This document shows, piece after piece, positions 5,537 to 13,238 of a stretch of 17,041 bases of DNA. Both the position numbers and the translations under genes were made by a program. Positions within the stretch are counted from its first letter, which is position 1. Each line of letters begins with the position of its first letter. Under the pieces are notes generated by a model that did no database searches, was not told the origin of the DNA, and was given only the letters and a program-made list of their open reading frames with translations. Source of the DNA: Methanobacteriota archaeon (GTDB lineage: Archaea; Thermoplasmatota; Thermoplasmata; RBG-16-68-12); the NCBI GenBank assembly GCA_005878995.1, contig VBME01000149.1, positions 1 to 17,041 of the forward strand, written 5' to 3'.

Positions 5537-7003
5537 ATGCACATGGGCGACGGCTGGCGCGGCCCGCTCGACAAACTCGATGCGTTCCGATACGAAATCC
5601 CCCGGTCCTACAAGCCGGCGATGCGGACGAACGGGGTCATCTTCATCGACGAACCGATGGTGGCCCAGCTCCGGCAGGACCAAGCCCCGGAGCAGGTGGC
5701 GAACGTCGCGACGATGCCGGGAATCCTCGGGAACGCGATGGCGATGCCGGACATCCACTGGGGGTACGGGTTCCCGATCGGCGGAGTCGCGGCATTTGAC
5801 TACGACGCGGGCGTGATCTCGCCGGGTGGAATCGGGTACGACGTGAATTGCGGGGTCCGTCTGATCCGAACGAACCTCACGGAGGCGGAGGTCCGCCCGA
5901 AGCTCCGGGCGCTGACCGACGCGTGCTTCGAGAACGTCCCGAGTGGCGTCGGCGAGGGAGGGAACACGAAGCTGTCCCGCCAAGATCTGGCGAAGCTCGG
6001 GACCGAAGGCATCGCATGGGCCGTCGACAAAGGGTATGCATGGCCGGACGACCCGGAGCACATCGAGGCCCGCGGTCATCTCGAAGACGCCGATTTCTCG
6101 AAGGTCAGTGAACGCGCGACCGTTCGAGGCAAGGACCAGCTCGGGAGCTTGGGAGCGGGTAATCACTTCGTGGAAATCCAGAAGGTCGATCGGGTCTTCG
6201 ACGAGCGTGCAGCGAAAGCCATGGGAATCGGCGACGTCGGAACAGTTTGCGTCATGATCCATACGGGGTCGCGGGGCTTCGGCCACCAGATCGCGACGGA
6301 CTATATCGAGGTCTGCGAGCGCGTGGTCAAACGGGAGAACATCGAGCTCCCGGATCTCCAGCTTGCGTGTGCCCCGATCGGGTCGAAGGAGGGGCAGGAC
6401 TACTGGAAGGCAATGTGTTGCGCAGCGAACTTCGCCTGGAACAACCGACAGCTCATCACGTTCGGCGTGCGGAACGCGTTCTCGAAAGTCCTTAGCCGGT
6501 CGGCCGAGGATCTTAGGATGGACATCGTGTACGACGTGTGCCACAACATCGGCAAGGTCGAGACTCATGAAGTCGACGGGAAGCGCCGCAAGGTCGTCGT
6601 TCACCGCAAAGGCGCGACCCGCGCCTTCCCGGCCGGACATCCGGAGACGCCGGCGAAGTACAAGGCCGTGGGCCAGCCGGTCCTGATCCCCGGCGACATG
6701 GGCACGTGCTCGTTCGTCCTCGTCGGCCTGGATGGGGCGATGGAGCGGTCGTTCGGCTCGAGCTGCCACGGAGCGGGCCGCCAGATGTCGAGGAAAGCTG
6801 CGACGCGGAAGTACGACGCGAACGAAGTCGTCCGATCGCTCGACAAGCGCGGAATCTACCTGCGAGCGGCGTCTCGCGCGGGCATCGTCGAGGAGGCGCC
6901 GGGCGCCTACAAGAATGTCGAGGACGTCGTGCGCGTGGCCGAAGGCGCGGGCCTGACGAGGATCGTCGCAAGGCTGGTCCCGCTCGGAGTCGTCAAAGGA
7001 TGA
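5537..7003 (+). CDS. rtcB: RNA-splicing ligase RtcB
   Basis: This is a Mn2+/GTP-dependent RNA ligase that joins 2',3'-cyclic phosphate and 5'-OH ends, used for archaeal tRNA splicing and RNA repair. The 488-residue length is normal, and no intein interrupts it, unlike some archaeal rtcB genes. Conserved motifs are PGGIGYDVNCGVRL (96-109, metal ligand Cys105), LGSLGAGNHFVEIQ (202-215), HTGSRGFGHQ (242-251), YDVCHNIGK (332-340), HRKGATRAFP (356-365) and SSCHGAGR (408-415), where His411 is the expected guanylylated residue. The ATG at 5537 is preferred over the ATG at 5543 because of the TATA-like box spacing. The stop overlaps the start of the archaemetzincin gene (ATGA). The enzyme normally works with archease, whose gene is not in this window. 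Confidence 0.96.
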   Translation: MHMGDGWRGPLDKLDAFRYEIPRSYKPAMRTNGVIFIDEPMVAQLRQDQAPEQVANVATMPGILGNAMAMPDIHWGYGFPIGGVAAFDYDAGVISPGGIGYDVNCGVRLIRTNLTEAEVRPKLRALTDACFENVPSGVGEGGNTKLSRQDLAKLGTEGIAWAVDKGYAWPDDPEHIEARGHLEDADFSKVSERATVRGKDQLGSLGAGNHFVEIQKVDRVFDERAAKAMGIGDVGTVCVMIHTGSRGFGHQIATDYIEVCERVVKRENIELPDLQLACAPIGSKEGQDYWKAMCCAANFAWNNRQLITFGVRNAFSKVLSRSAEDLRMDIVYDVCHNIGKVETHEVDGKRRKVVVHRKGATRAFPAGHPETPAKYKAVGQPVLIPGDMGTCSFVLVGLDGAMERSFGSSCHGAGRQMSRKAATRKYDANEVVRSLDKRGIYLRAASRAGIVEEAPGAYKNVEDVVRVAEGAGLTRIVARLVPLGVVKG

Positions 7004-7521
7004 TCCTGACGATCAAACCGTTCGGGACCGTGGACCCGACCATCCTCGCGCAGCTGCGACAGGAACTCACGTCATTCGGCGCGGTGGTGCTCGCGCCGGA
7101 GGCCTCGGTACCGGACTCGTTCGTCCGGCGGAAGCAATCGGGGCACGTCCAGGTCCAAGCGTCCGACTTCGAGACGGCGCTCCGGGGGGAACGCGGGGAC
7201 CGCGTCCTCGCCGTGACCGACGTGGACCTCTTCGATCGCGGCCAGAACTTCGTCTTCGGGCACGCGACGATCCACGATCGGTTTGCCGTCATCTCGATCG
7301 CGCGGTTCGGCGACGACGGACGGGACAAGCTCGTCGAACGGGCGACGAAGACCGCAATCCACGAGCTCGGCCACACCTTTGGGCTCTACCATCACGACGC
7401 GAACCCGGACTGCGTCATGCATTTCTCCGAGGAAGTCGAGGACACAGACCGGAAGGGCCGCGCATTCTGCGGGAAGTGCGCTCCCACGGCCGCGTTCACC
7501 TTGTCGCGCCTAGGAACGTGA
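7000..7521 (+). CDS. amzA: Archaemetzincin-family zinc metalloprotease
   Basis: This is a 173-residue predicted zinc peptidase of the archaemetzincin family; its substrates are poorly known. The active-site motif HELGHTFGLYH (121-131) supplies three zinc His ligands and the catalytic Glu122, followed by a CVM Met-turn (Met140). The family's second zinc site normally has four Cys. Here Cys138, Cys157 and Cys160 are present, but the residue after the third His is His132 rather than Cys, with one extra residue before Cys138 (HHDANPDCVM). The ATG at 7000-7002 overlaps the rtcB stop TGA at 7001-7003, indicating coupled translation. The 3' end overlaps the convergent methyltransferase gene by 26 nt. 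There is no signal peptide, so it is cytosolic. Confidence 0.88.
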   Translation: MILTIKPFGTVDPTILAQLRQELTSFGAVVLAPEASVPDSFVRRKQSGHVQVQASDFETALRGERGDRVLAVTDVDLFDRGQNFVFGHATIHDRFAVISIARFGDDGRDKLVERATKTAIHELGHTFGLYHHDANPDCVMHFSEEVEDTDRKGRAFCGKCAPTAAFTLSRLGT

Positions 7522-8227
7522 AGCTCGCCGCGATTTCGAAGCCGCGCGGATAGCGCCGGGGGAGCTCGACCTCGAGGAACCGCAGGCCCCGCTCGTATTC
7601 GTCGGGTGGGATGAGATCGAACGTCGACAGGTATTTCCGCCGAACGCGGTCGAGCTGTTGCTCCGGCGTCAGGGCGCGAACGTATCGACGCTCTTCGACC
7701 TCGACATTCGCGAAACCGGCGTCCTTCAACGCGGTCACGATCCGGCCGATCGGCGGGAACCGCTTGCGATCGACCTCTAAGAGTGTGGGGAACGCTTCTT
7801 CCAGAATCCCGAGGCGCCGCGTGGCCATGTCTGAAGTGGCGAGGACGAGTCGACGGGAGACGCGGGCCACCTGCCTCAGGACGGCACGGTAATCCGCCAG
7901 ATGCTGGAGCACCATAACGATCATCGTGACGTCAAAGGAATCCGCCCGGAACGGCAATCGGTGCCCATCACCCAAGACACATTCAAACCGACTCTTGGCC
8001 CGGGCGACCTGGAGCATCTCGCGCGACGCATCGAAGGCGACGACGGGACTCGTGGCGCTCAACAGGCTTGCGAACCGACCCGTCCCGGCTCCGAGGTCCA
8101 AGACCCGTTCCCGGGGACGGACGCGGCCGACCTCGACAATGCCTCGGAGCCAAAACTCGCGGTCGGTAGCCTCGTCTCCTCGAATCCGATCGTAGTCCGC
8201 GGCTCGCCGCGAATAGTCGACCGTCAC
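7496..8227 (-). CDS. Class I SAM-dependent methyltransferase
   Basis: This is a 243-residue protein with a Rossmann-type methyltransferase core. Motif I VLDLGAGTG (42-50) binds S-adenosylmethionine, followed by an acidic residue at the end of strand 2 (Asp66, VVAFDAS). GDGHRLPF (86-93) precedes the ADSFDV/TMIVMVLQHL motif IV region (95-110), typical of the ubiquinone/menaquinone (UbiE)-like type 11 group. The substrate cannot be inferred. The start is GTG at 8227, about 25 nt from a TATA-like centre shared with the divergent UPF0045 gene. The 3' end overlaps the convergent archaemetzincin gene by 26 nt, so read-through from either side could give antisense RNA. A small-molecule methyltransferase is most likely, but this is not proven. 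Confidence 0.82.
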   Translation of the reverse strand: MTVDYSRRAADYDRIRGDEATDREFWLRGIVEVGRVRPRERVLDLGAGTGRFASLLSATSPVVAFDASREMLQVARAKSRFECVLGDGHRLPFRADSFDVTMIVMVLQHLADYRAVLRQVARVSRRLVLATSDMATRRLGILEEAFPTLLEVDRKRFPPIGRIVTALKDAGFANVEVEERRYVRALTPEQQLDRVRRKYLSTFDLIPPDEYERGLRFLEVELPRRYPRGFEIAASFTFLGATR

Positions 8228-8248
8228 GCAAGTTGCAAGAGACGAGTG

Positions 8249-8256
8249 GCATATCA
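8249..8256. promoter_or_regulatory. Shared bidirectional TATA-like element
   Basis: GCATATCA reads as TGATATGC on the other strand. Its centre (about 8252.5) lies 25.5 nt from the GTG at 8227 on the left and 25.5 nt from an ACG at 8278 on the right. Both distances fit archaeal TBP spacing for leaderless transcripts. The box is weaker than the canonical TTTATATA type, so this is a proposal from geometry. Confidence 0.4.
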
Positions 8257-8277
8257 GGCTAGCGGGGTCGTGGGACG

Positions 8278-8583
8278 ACGATCGCGGAGTTCAGTATCAC
8301 GCCCATCGGGAAAGGCGTTAGCGTGGGAGAGTACGTCGCGAGGTGCGTTGACATCGTGGACCGAAGCGGCCTCGGATACCGCCTCAATCCGATGGGGACG
8401 GTCGTCGAGGGTCCGTTCGATGAGGTGCTGTCGCTCATCGCCCGCTGCCACAAGGCCGTTGCGAAGGACTGCGAACGCGTCTCGACGATCATCAAGATCG
8501 ACGACCGGAAAGGCGTCGAGAGACAGCTCGATGCGAAAGTCGCCGCCGTGGAGAAGCGACTCGGCCGGAAGCTCAGGACCTAG
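8278..8583 (+). CDS. UPF0045/MTH1187-family (thiamine-binding-like) protein, non-canonical start
   Basis: This is a small ferredoxin-like-fold protein of the MTH1187/YkoF-related family, some members of which bind thiamine-type ligands. The first standard start in frame is GTG 8323, giving 86 residues. However, codons 8281-8322 encode IAEFSITPIGKGVS, which is the family's first beta strand and loop, so the true protein must begin upstream. No ATG, GTG or TTG occurs in frame between the stop at 8260-8262 and 8323. ACG 8278 is chosen because it is next to this conserved segment, gives about 101 residues (the family's usual length), and lies 25.5 nt from the shared TATA-like centre. Other marks are the NPMGTVVEG stretch and IIKIDDRKG. 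The 3' end overlaps the convergent MFS gene by 11 nt. Sequence error or N-terminal decay is the alternative. Confidence 0.8.
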   Translation, partial: TIAEFSITPIGKGVSVGEYVARCVDIVDRSGLGYRLNPMGTVVEGPFDEVLSLIARCHKAVAKDCERVSTIIKIDDRKGVERQLDAKVAAVEKRLGRKLRT

Positions 8584-9769
8584 GAGTGGGACTCCAGAGG
8601 GAAAGGGCGATTGCCGCGATAGTCGCCGTGACCGCGCCGAAGGCGAACGTGGCGGTGGGTGCAACGTAGTAAAAGAGGAAACCCGCCACCAGGCCGGACG
8701 CGAGCTTCACCGCTCCTACGCTGGTATGATATGCGCCAAGGACCGTCGCTTTGACATCCGGTGGGGCGAAATCCGCGACGAGGGCGCGCTGGGTCCCCTC
8801 CGCCATCCCGTACTCCAAGCCGTACAAGGTGAACGCGACGACGAGCACCGCGAGCGCATTCGAAAAGACGAGGAGGGTCGTCATTGTGATGAACGCGACG
8901 TACCCGACCAGGACGACCGGTTTTCGGCCGACCCGGTCGGAGAGGATCCCCGCGGGGAATGCGTGAACGGCGTACACGATGTTGTACAGCATATAGAGGA
9001 GAATGACAACCGTGGTACCGTTCGATTGGCCCGCCCGCAACAGGAGGAACGCGTACGAAAAGTCCGCAAAGGAGAACAGACTCGCAATCGCGATGAACGT
9101 CACGAGCGGCCGCGGGATGCCGCGAAACGTCACACGAAGAGGTCGTTTCGGTGTGGGCGTTCGCGCCGGTTCGCGGACGAACAACACAATGAGGACCGAG
9201 AGGGCCGCAGGGATCGCCGCCAACAGGAGGATGCCGCGATACTGGTCGGCGAGGTTCAGGGAGGCCAACACGGTCCCAAGCAGAACCAACGTGACAACCG
9301 GGCCCGCGATCGCGCCGGCCGTGTCCATGCTTCGATGGAATCCGAAGGCCTTCCCGCGGGTCTCGGCGGGGGTCGATTCCGTCAGGAGCGCGTCTCGAGG
9401 CGCATCGCGCACGCCTTTGCCGGTCCGCTCCACAACCCGCATCCCGATGAACTCGGGCCAGCTCGTCGCGAAGGGAAAGAGGGCTTTCATCACCGTCGAA
9501 AGGGCGTAACCGGCGCCGACGAACCGCTTTCTCTTCCCCGCGGCGTCCGAGAACCATCCCGAAAAAATCTTCATGAACGAGACGACGCTGTCCGAGAACC
9601 CTTCCTCCAGCCCGACGATGAGGGCATTCGCTCCCAGCACCTGGATCAGGAAGAACGGAAGAATCGGCAGGATCATCTCGCTGCTGATGTCCGTGAAAAG
9701 GGACACGACCCCTAAGATGACCACATTCGCGGTGAGTCCGTACGAGAGGGATCGGCGGGTGGTGGCCAT
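8573..9769 (-). CDS. Major facilitator superfamily permease
   Basis: This is a 398-residue integral membrane transporter of the MFS with about 12 hydrophobic helices. The first-half motif-A region reads GWFSDAAGKRKRF (71-83) and the second-half counterpart AGILSDRVGRKPVV (273-286). ERTGKGVRDAPRDAL (114-128) after helix 4 is typical of a broad prokaryotic MFS subgroup of unknown or drug-like substrates. The ATG at 9769 is chosen; the upstream extension to 9853 runs into the antiporter gene and is basic and non-membrane. A GTGAGG lies just before the ATG. Only 5 nt separate it from the stop of the antiporter gene, so the two are one operon. The substrate is unknown; efflux of a small molecule is a guess. 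Confidence 0.88.
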   Translation of the reverse strand: MATTRRSLSYGLTANVVILGVVSLFTDISSEMILPILPFFLIQVLGANALIVGLEEGFSDSVVSFMKIFSGWFSDAAGKRKRFVGAGYALSTVMKALFPFATSWPEFIGMRVVERTGKGVRDAPRDALLTESTPAETRGKAFGFHRSMDTAGAIAGPVVTLVLLGTVLASLNLADQYRGILLLAAIPAALSVLIVLFVREPARTPTPKRPLRVTFRGIPRPLVTFIAIASLFSFADFSYAFLLLRAGQSNGTTVVILLYMLYNIVYAVHAFPAGILSDRVGRKPVVLVGYVAFITMTTLLVFSNALAVLVVAFTLYGLEYGMAEGTQRALVADFAPPDVKATVLGAYHTSVGAVKLASGLVAGFLFYYVAPTATFAFGAVTATIAAIALSLWSPTPRS

Positions 9770-9774
9770 ACGCC

Positions 9775-10854
9775 TCACGCGGGAACCGGATGGAAGAAGA
9801 ATGCCACCGCAATCACAGCGTAGACCATGACGAGCAACGCGCCTTCGTACCAATTGCTTCGACCATCGGACACGACCGCCGCGACCACGGCAGTGGCCAA
9901 AGCCAGGGACGCGATCTCGAAAATCTCAAAGTCCAGGGTCATGACTTTCGCCGTCAACAGGGAAACGAAGACGAGGATCGGTGCGACGAACAGCGCGACC
10001 TGAGTGGTGGATGTCGTCGCTACGGCGACGCTCAGTTCCATCTTGTTTCTCCAGGCCATCAGGATCGCGCTCCCGTGTTCCGCGGCGTTCCCGACGATCG
10101 CCACGATGATGACTCCGACGAAGAGCTCGGTCAGGCCGAGGCTCTGGCGCGCCGCCTCGAGGGAACCCACCAGAATCTCGCTCTCGATCGCGACCAAAAC
10201 CGTCGCCACGACGAGGACGCTGAGTGCGAACCGTTGCTCCCACCGCGGTTTCTCGGCGACTTCCGTCACCGGATTGAAGATATCCCGATGCGTGCGCAGA
10301 GAGAAGAAGAGGCCGAACACGTACGCCAGGAGGAGGATCGCCGCGATGCCCAGGCTCATCTCCTCGAGTGGTACGCCAGCCCGAATGCCTGTGGAGAACA
10401 CATACAGGGCGGGCATCACGAGCCCGATGACCGCGACGACGAGCATGGTGATCTGAATTCCGGATGCCTCGCGAGAGAAGTGCTGCGTCTTGTACTTCAC
10501 GCCACCCGCGAGCATACTCAACCCGAGGACCAAGAGCAGGTTCCCCACAATCGAGCCGGTGAGCGACGCCTTCACGACCTCCGTCAAGCCACGCGATAGC
10601 GCGAAGACCGCGATGATGAGTTCCGTGGCGTTCCCGAACGTCGCATTGAGGAGACCGCCCACGCCGGGGCCCGCATGCTTCCCGAGCTCCTCCGTCGCGA
10701 GCCCCAAGAACCAGGCGAGAGGGACGACCGCAACGCCGGCGACCGCGAAGACGACGACCCCGGGTCCGAGGGCGATGGCCAGGATCCAACTCGAGGGGAC
10801 GAACAGTCCCAGGAGGAGCGCCCAGGTGTAGGGCCGCAACGGCGAGAAGTCCAT
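9775..10854 (-). CDS. Ca2+/H+ antiporter (CaCA superfamily, CAX type)
   Basis: This is a 359-residue membrane antiporter with about 11 hydrophobic helices and the two inverted alpha-repeats of the CaCA superfamily. Repeat 1 is GGLLNATFGNATELIIAVFA (66-85) with Glu78, and repeat 2 is VAIVGNAAEHGSAILMA (251-267) with Glu259. The GNxxE cores form the cation site, and this variant points to the CAX/ChaA branch, exporting Ca2+ in exchange for H+. The ATG at 10854 is about 26 nt from a TATA-like box on the minus strand, so the transcript is probably leaderless. The MFS permease follows directly. The gene is divergent from nnr. Specificity for Ca2+ over other cations is inferred from family membership. 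Confidence 0.9.
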   Translation of the reverse strand: MDFSPLRPYTWALLLGLFVPSSWILAIALGPGVVVFAVAGVAVVPLAWFLGLATEELGKHAGPGVGGLLNATFGNATELIIAVFALSRGLTEVVKASLTGSIVGNLLLVLGLSMLAGGVKYKTQHFSREASGIQITMLVVAVIGLVMPALYVFSTGIRAGVPLEEMSLGIAAILLLAYVFGLFFSLRTHRDIFNPVTEVAEKPRWEQRFALSVLVVATVLVAIESEILVGSLEAARQSLGLTELFVGVIIVAIVGNAAEHGSAILMAWRNKMELSVAVATTSTTQVALFVAPILVFVSLLTAKVMTLDFEIFEIASLALATAVVAAVVSDGRSNWYEGALLVMVYAVIAVAFFFHPVPA

Positions 10855-10876
10855 CGGGCCCGGAAGTGTGCGGCCG

Positions 10877-10884
10877 TTTTTAAT
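10877..10884 (-). promoter_or_regulatory. TATA-like box of the antiporter operon
   Basis: On the minus strand this reads ATTAAAAA, centred about 26 nt upstream of the ATG at 10854. It lies in a 73-nt divergent region shared with nnr. Confidence 0.5.
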
Positions 10885-10896
10885 CCCGCGGCCAAC

Positions 10897-10903
10897 GTTT
10901 AAC
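10897..10903 (+). promoter_or_regulatory. TATA-like box of nnr
   Basis: GTTTAAC is centred about 28 nt upstream of the ATG at 10928. It is about 20 nt from the antiporter's box, so the two divergent promoters probably compete for space. Confidence 0.5.
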
Positions 10904-10927
10904 TAGCGAAGGCCGAATGCGCAGCGG

Positions 10928-12370
10928 ATGATTACCCCGATAGAGATGCGCGTCCTCGATCGAAACGCGCAGCACTTCGGCGTCCCGATCCTGGAACTCA
11001 TGGAGAACGCCGGGAAGGCCGTCGCCGACGTGGCCCGGTCTGAGTTCCGCGTCGGGGGAAAGAACGTCCTCGTGCTGTGCGGCACCGGGAACAACGGCGG
11101 GGACGGCCTCGTCGCGGCGCGGCACCTCGCGAACGAGGCGCGGGTCACGGTCCTCCTCGCCCGGTCTCCCGACCAGTTCGCGACGAAAGAAGCCGAGACG
11201 AATTTCGAACGGCTGCGAGACGTGCAGATCCTCGCGGGGCTCGATAAGAGCGAGGAAGCGATTGCCGGCGCAGACCTGCTCATCGACGCGCTCCTGGGAA
11301 TCGGAGCGGAAGGCACAATTCGGGAGCCGTACGGGGCCCTGATCCTTCAGATGAACGCCTCCGGCAAGCCGATTCTCAGCATCGATGTGCCGAGCGGGAT
11401 TGGGACCGAGCGTTCGGTGAAGCCGACAGCGACGGTCGCGCTCCACGACGTCAAAGAAGGCATGACCGCGGAGAACTCGGGACGCATCCACACCGCGGAC
11501 ATCGGGATTCCCGCGAAGATCGCGACGACAATCGGCCCCGGTGAATTCTTGCTGTACCCCGTCCCCAAGCCGACCAGTCACAAGGGTCAAAACGGCCGAC
11601 TGCTCGTGATCGCCGGCGGCCCGTACACGGGCGCTCCCGCGCTCGTCGGATTCGGCGCTCTCGGCGTCGGCGGGGACTTGATCCACATCGCGACCCCGGC
11701 GCTGGCGGCGGCCGTCGTCGCCTCGTACTCGCCCATGTTCATCGTCCATCCGCTCGTCGGCCATCGGCTGCTCCGGGAGGACATCCGGCAAATCGCGGAG
11801 TTGTCGGCTCGCGCGGATGCCGTTGCGATTGGTCCCGGTCTCGGCGATGCATCGGGGACGCACGAGGCCGTGCGGGAAGTCGTGAAGACGCTGTCCCTTC
11901 CGATCGTCGTCGATGCGGACGCGATCCGCGCCGTCGGCGCGGATCCTCGGTGCCTCGCGGGCAAGCGCGCGGTCATCACGCCGCACTCCCGAGAATTCCA
12001 GGCGCTCACGGGGAAAACGCTCCCCGATGCACCGGGGGAACGCGCGGGCATCGTGCGCGACGCGGCGAAGGCGCTTGGCGTCGTGATCCTCCTGAAGGGG
12101 CACGTGGACATCGTAACGGATGGGACCCGCGTCAAGTTCAACTACACCGGGAATCCGGGCATGACGGTCGGAGGGACTGGCGACGTCCTTTGCGGCGTCG
12201 TCGCCGGCCTGATGTCGAAAGGGATGTCTCCTTACGACGCTGCGCGCCTTGGCGCGTTCACGAACGGCTACGCGGGCGATCTCGCATTCAAGGTCAAGAG
12301 TTATGGCTTGACGTCCGTCGACGTCGCGGACAACTTGGGCCGTGTGCTCGCGGAGTTCCTCGGATCGTGA
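10928..12370 (+). CDS. nnr: Bifunctional NAD(P)H-hydrate repair enzyme (epimerase + dehydratase)
   Basis: This metabolite-repair enzyme restores hydrated NADH and NADPH. The N-terminal YjeF_N epimerase (about 1-210) interconverts R and S forms, and the C-terminal ribokinase-like dehydratase (about 215-480) removes water using ADP. Epimerase motifs are CGTGNNGGDGLVAARHL (51-67), LLIDALLGIG (117-126) and SIDVPSGIG (151-159). Dehydratase motifs are SHKGQNGRLLVIAGG (217-231), IGPGLGD (301-307), VVDADAI (327-333), ITPHSREF (350-357), LLKG (388-391) and NPGMTVGGTGD (409-419) with the expected catalytic Asp419. The 480-residue length is that of the fused two-domain form. The nearby ATG at 10917 is out of frame. 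Both domains look intact. Confidence 0.95.
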   Translation: MITPIEMRVLDRNAQHFGVPILELMENAGKAVADVARSEFRVGGKNVLVLCGTGNNGGDGLVAARHLANEARVTVLLARSPDQFATKEAETNFERLRDVQILAGLDKSEEAIAGADLLIDALLGIGAEGTIREPYGALILQMNASGKPILSIDVPSGIGTERSVKPTATVALHDVKEGMTAENSGRIHTADIGIPAKIATTIGPGEFLLYPVPKPTSHKGQNGRLLVIAGGPYTGAPALVGFGALGVGGDLIHIATPALAAAVVASYSPMFIVHPLVGHRLLREDIRQIAELSARADAVAIGPGLGDASGTHEAVREVVKTLSLPIVVDADAIRAVGADPRCLAGKRAVITPHSREFQALTGKTLPDAPGERAGIVRDAAKALGVVILLKGHVDIVTDGTRVKFNYTGNPGMTVGGTGDVLCGVVAGLMSKGMSPYDAARLGAFTNGYAGDLAFKVKSYGLTSVDVADNLGRVLAEFLGS

Positions 12371-12425
12371 GGTCGTCGCCCAGACGTTCTGCAGGGCGGC
12401 ATCGGGCCGCTCCCGCTGCGCGCAA

Positions 12426-12433
12426 GCATTAAG
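12426..12433 (+). promoter_or_regulatory. TATA-like box of the phosphoesterase gene
   Basis: GCATTAAG is centred about 27 nt upstream of the GTG at 12457, in the 86-nt gap after nnr. It supports leaderless initiation at this GTG. Confidence 0.45.
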
Positions 12434-12456
12434 CAGACCCGCCTCTTGGAGCGGAC

Positions 12457-13227
12457 GTGGAGCTCGAGCCCGTGCCGGACGAGCCCGCCCTCATGGCGGA
12501 CGACATCCTCGTCGTGGCCGACTTGCACATCGGACTCGAAGAGGAGCTTCAGGAAAAAGGGATCCGCGTGCCGAGCCGCGCGGAAGGGATGGGTCGGAAG
12601 CTGATGGACCTCGCAGCCCGGCGTGGCGCGACCCGACTCGTGATCCTCGGCGACGTGAAGCATCTCGTGCCGAAGATGGCCTCCCGAGAGCGACGCGACG
12701 TGTACGTCTTCTTTCGCGATCTCGCCTCAACGTTCAAAGAAATCTACATCGCCCAGGGCAACCACGACGGGATGCTGAAGCACATCGTGCCTCGGAGCGT
12801 CCGGTTCAAGCCGGCGTACGGTTTCCGTATCGAGGATGTCGGGTTCTGCCACGGCCATGCGTGGCCGTACAAGAAAGTCATGGAAGGGACGGTCCTGCTG
12901 ATGGGGCACAACCATCCCGCGGCCGCGTTCCGCGACGCCTTGGGCTCCCGCCAGGTCGTGCCGTGCTGGATGCGGGTGCCGTTCCTGCGGAAGCACAAAC
13001 GGTATCCAAGGCTGCCCAGGGAAGCGATCGTCGTCCCATCATTCAACGAACTGTGCGGCGGGATGCCCGTGAACGACGTGCGGGCGCGTTTCATCGGTCC
13101 GCTGTTCGACGAGGCGCTCGTCCGTGTCGAGGACGCATCCATCCACTTACTCGATGGCACGAACCTCGGTCGGCTCGGAGACATCAAGGTGGACCTCGGG
13201 TTTCGACCCGAAGACTACCGGCAGTGA
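12457..13227 (+). CDS. SbcD/Mre11-related archaeal metallophosphoesterase
   Basis: This is a 256-residue calcineurin-like phosphoesterase of the archaeal SbcD-related family; its substrate is undefined. The five metal motifs are present in order: DLHIG (22-26), GDVKH (65-69), GNHDG (101-105), HGHAW (132-136) and GHNHP (150-154). The C-terminal part (about 160-256) includes a cap-like segment and ends in LGDIKVDLGFRPEDYRQ. It lacks the long C-terminal capping domain of true Mre11, so a role in double-strand break repair should not be assumed. The start is GTG 12457, with a TATA-like box about 27 nt before it. The stop TGA is followed 11 nt later by a small membrane protein gene, whose Shine-Dalgarno overlaps the stop. 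Confidence 0.88.
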   Translation: MELEPVPDEPALMADDILVVADLHIGLEEELQEKGIRVPSRAEGMGRKLMDLAARRGATRLVILGDVKHLVPKMASRERRDVYVFFRDLASTFKEIYIAQGNHDGMLKHIVPRSVRFKPAYGFRIEDVGFCHGHAWPYKKVMEGTVLLMGHNHPAAAFRDALGSRQVVPCWMRVPFLRKHKRYPRLPREAIVVPSFNELCGGMPVNDVRARFIGPLFDEALVRVEDASIHLLDGTNLGRLGDIKVDLGFRPEDYRQ

Positions 13228-13238
13228 GGCGACGTTCG

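Noticed and set aside
5504..6769. 421-codon open frame on the minus strand
   Set aside because: It is antisense to rtcB, whose motifs are complete on the plus strand. The product has no recognisable domain.
7901..9715. 604-codon open frame on the plus strand
   Set aside because: It is antisense to the methyltransferase and MFS genes. Its product is very rich in Arg, Glu and Asp with no motif, which is typical of the shadow frame of GC-rich membrane-protein DNA.
9770..9853. 28-residue N-terminal extension of the MFS permease
   Set aside because: It lies inside the antiporter gene and is basic and non-hydrophobic. The ATG at 9769 places the first helix normally.
10880..12103. 407-codon open frame on the minus strand
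   Set aside because: It is antisense to nnr and of shadow-type composition.
12342..13238. Plus-strand open frame upstream of the small membrane protein
   Set aside because: It runs in an alternate frame through the phosphoesterase gene. Only the part from 13239 (or 13224) on is believable, because hydrophobic segments appear only there.
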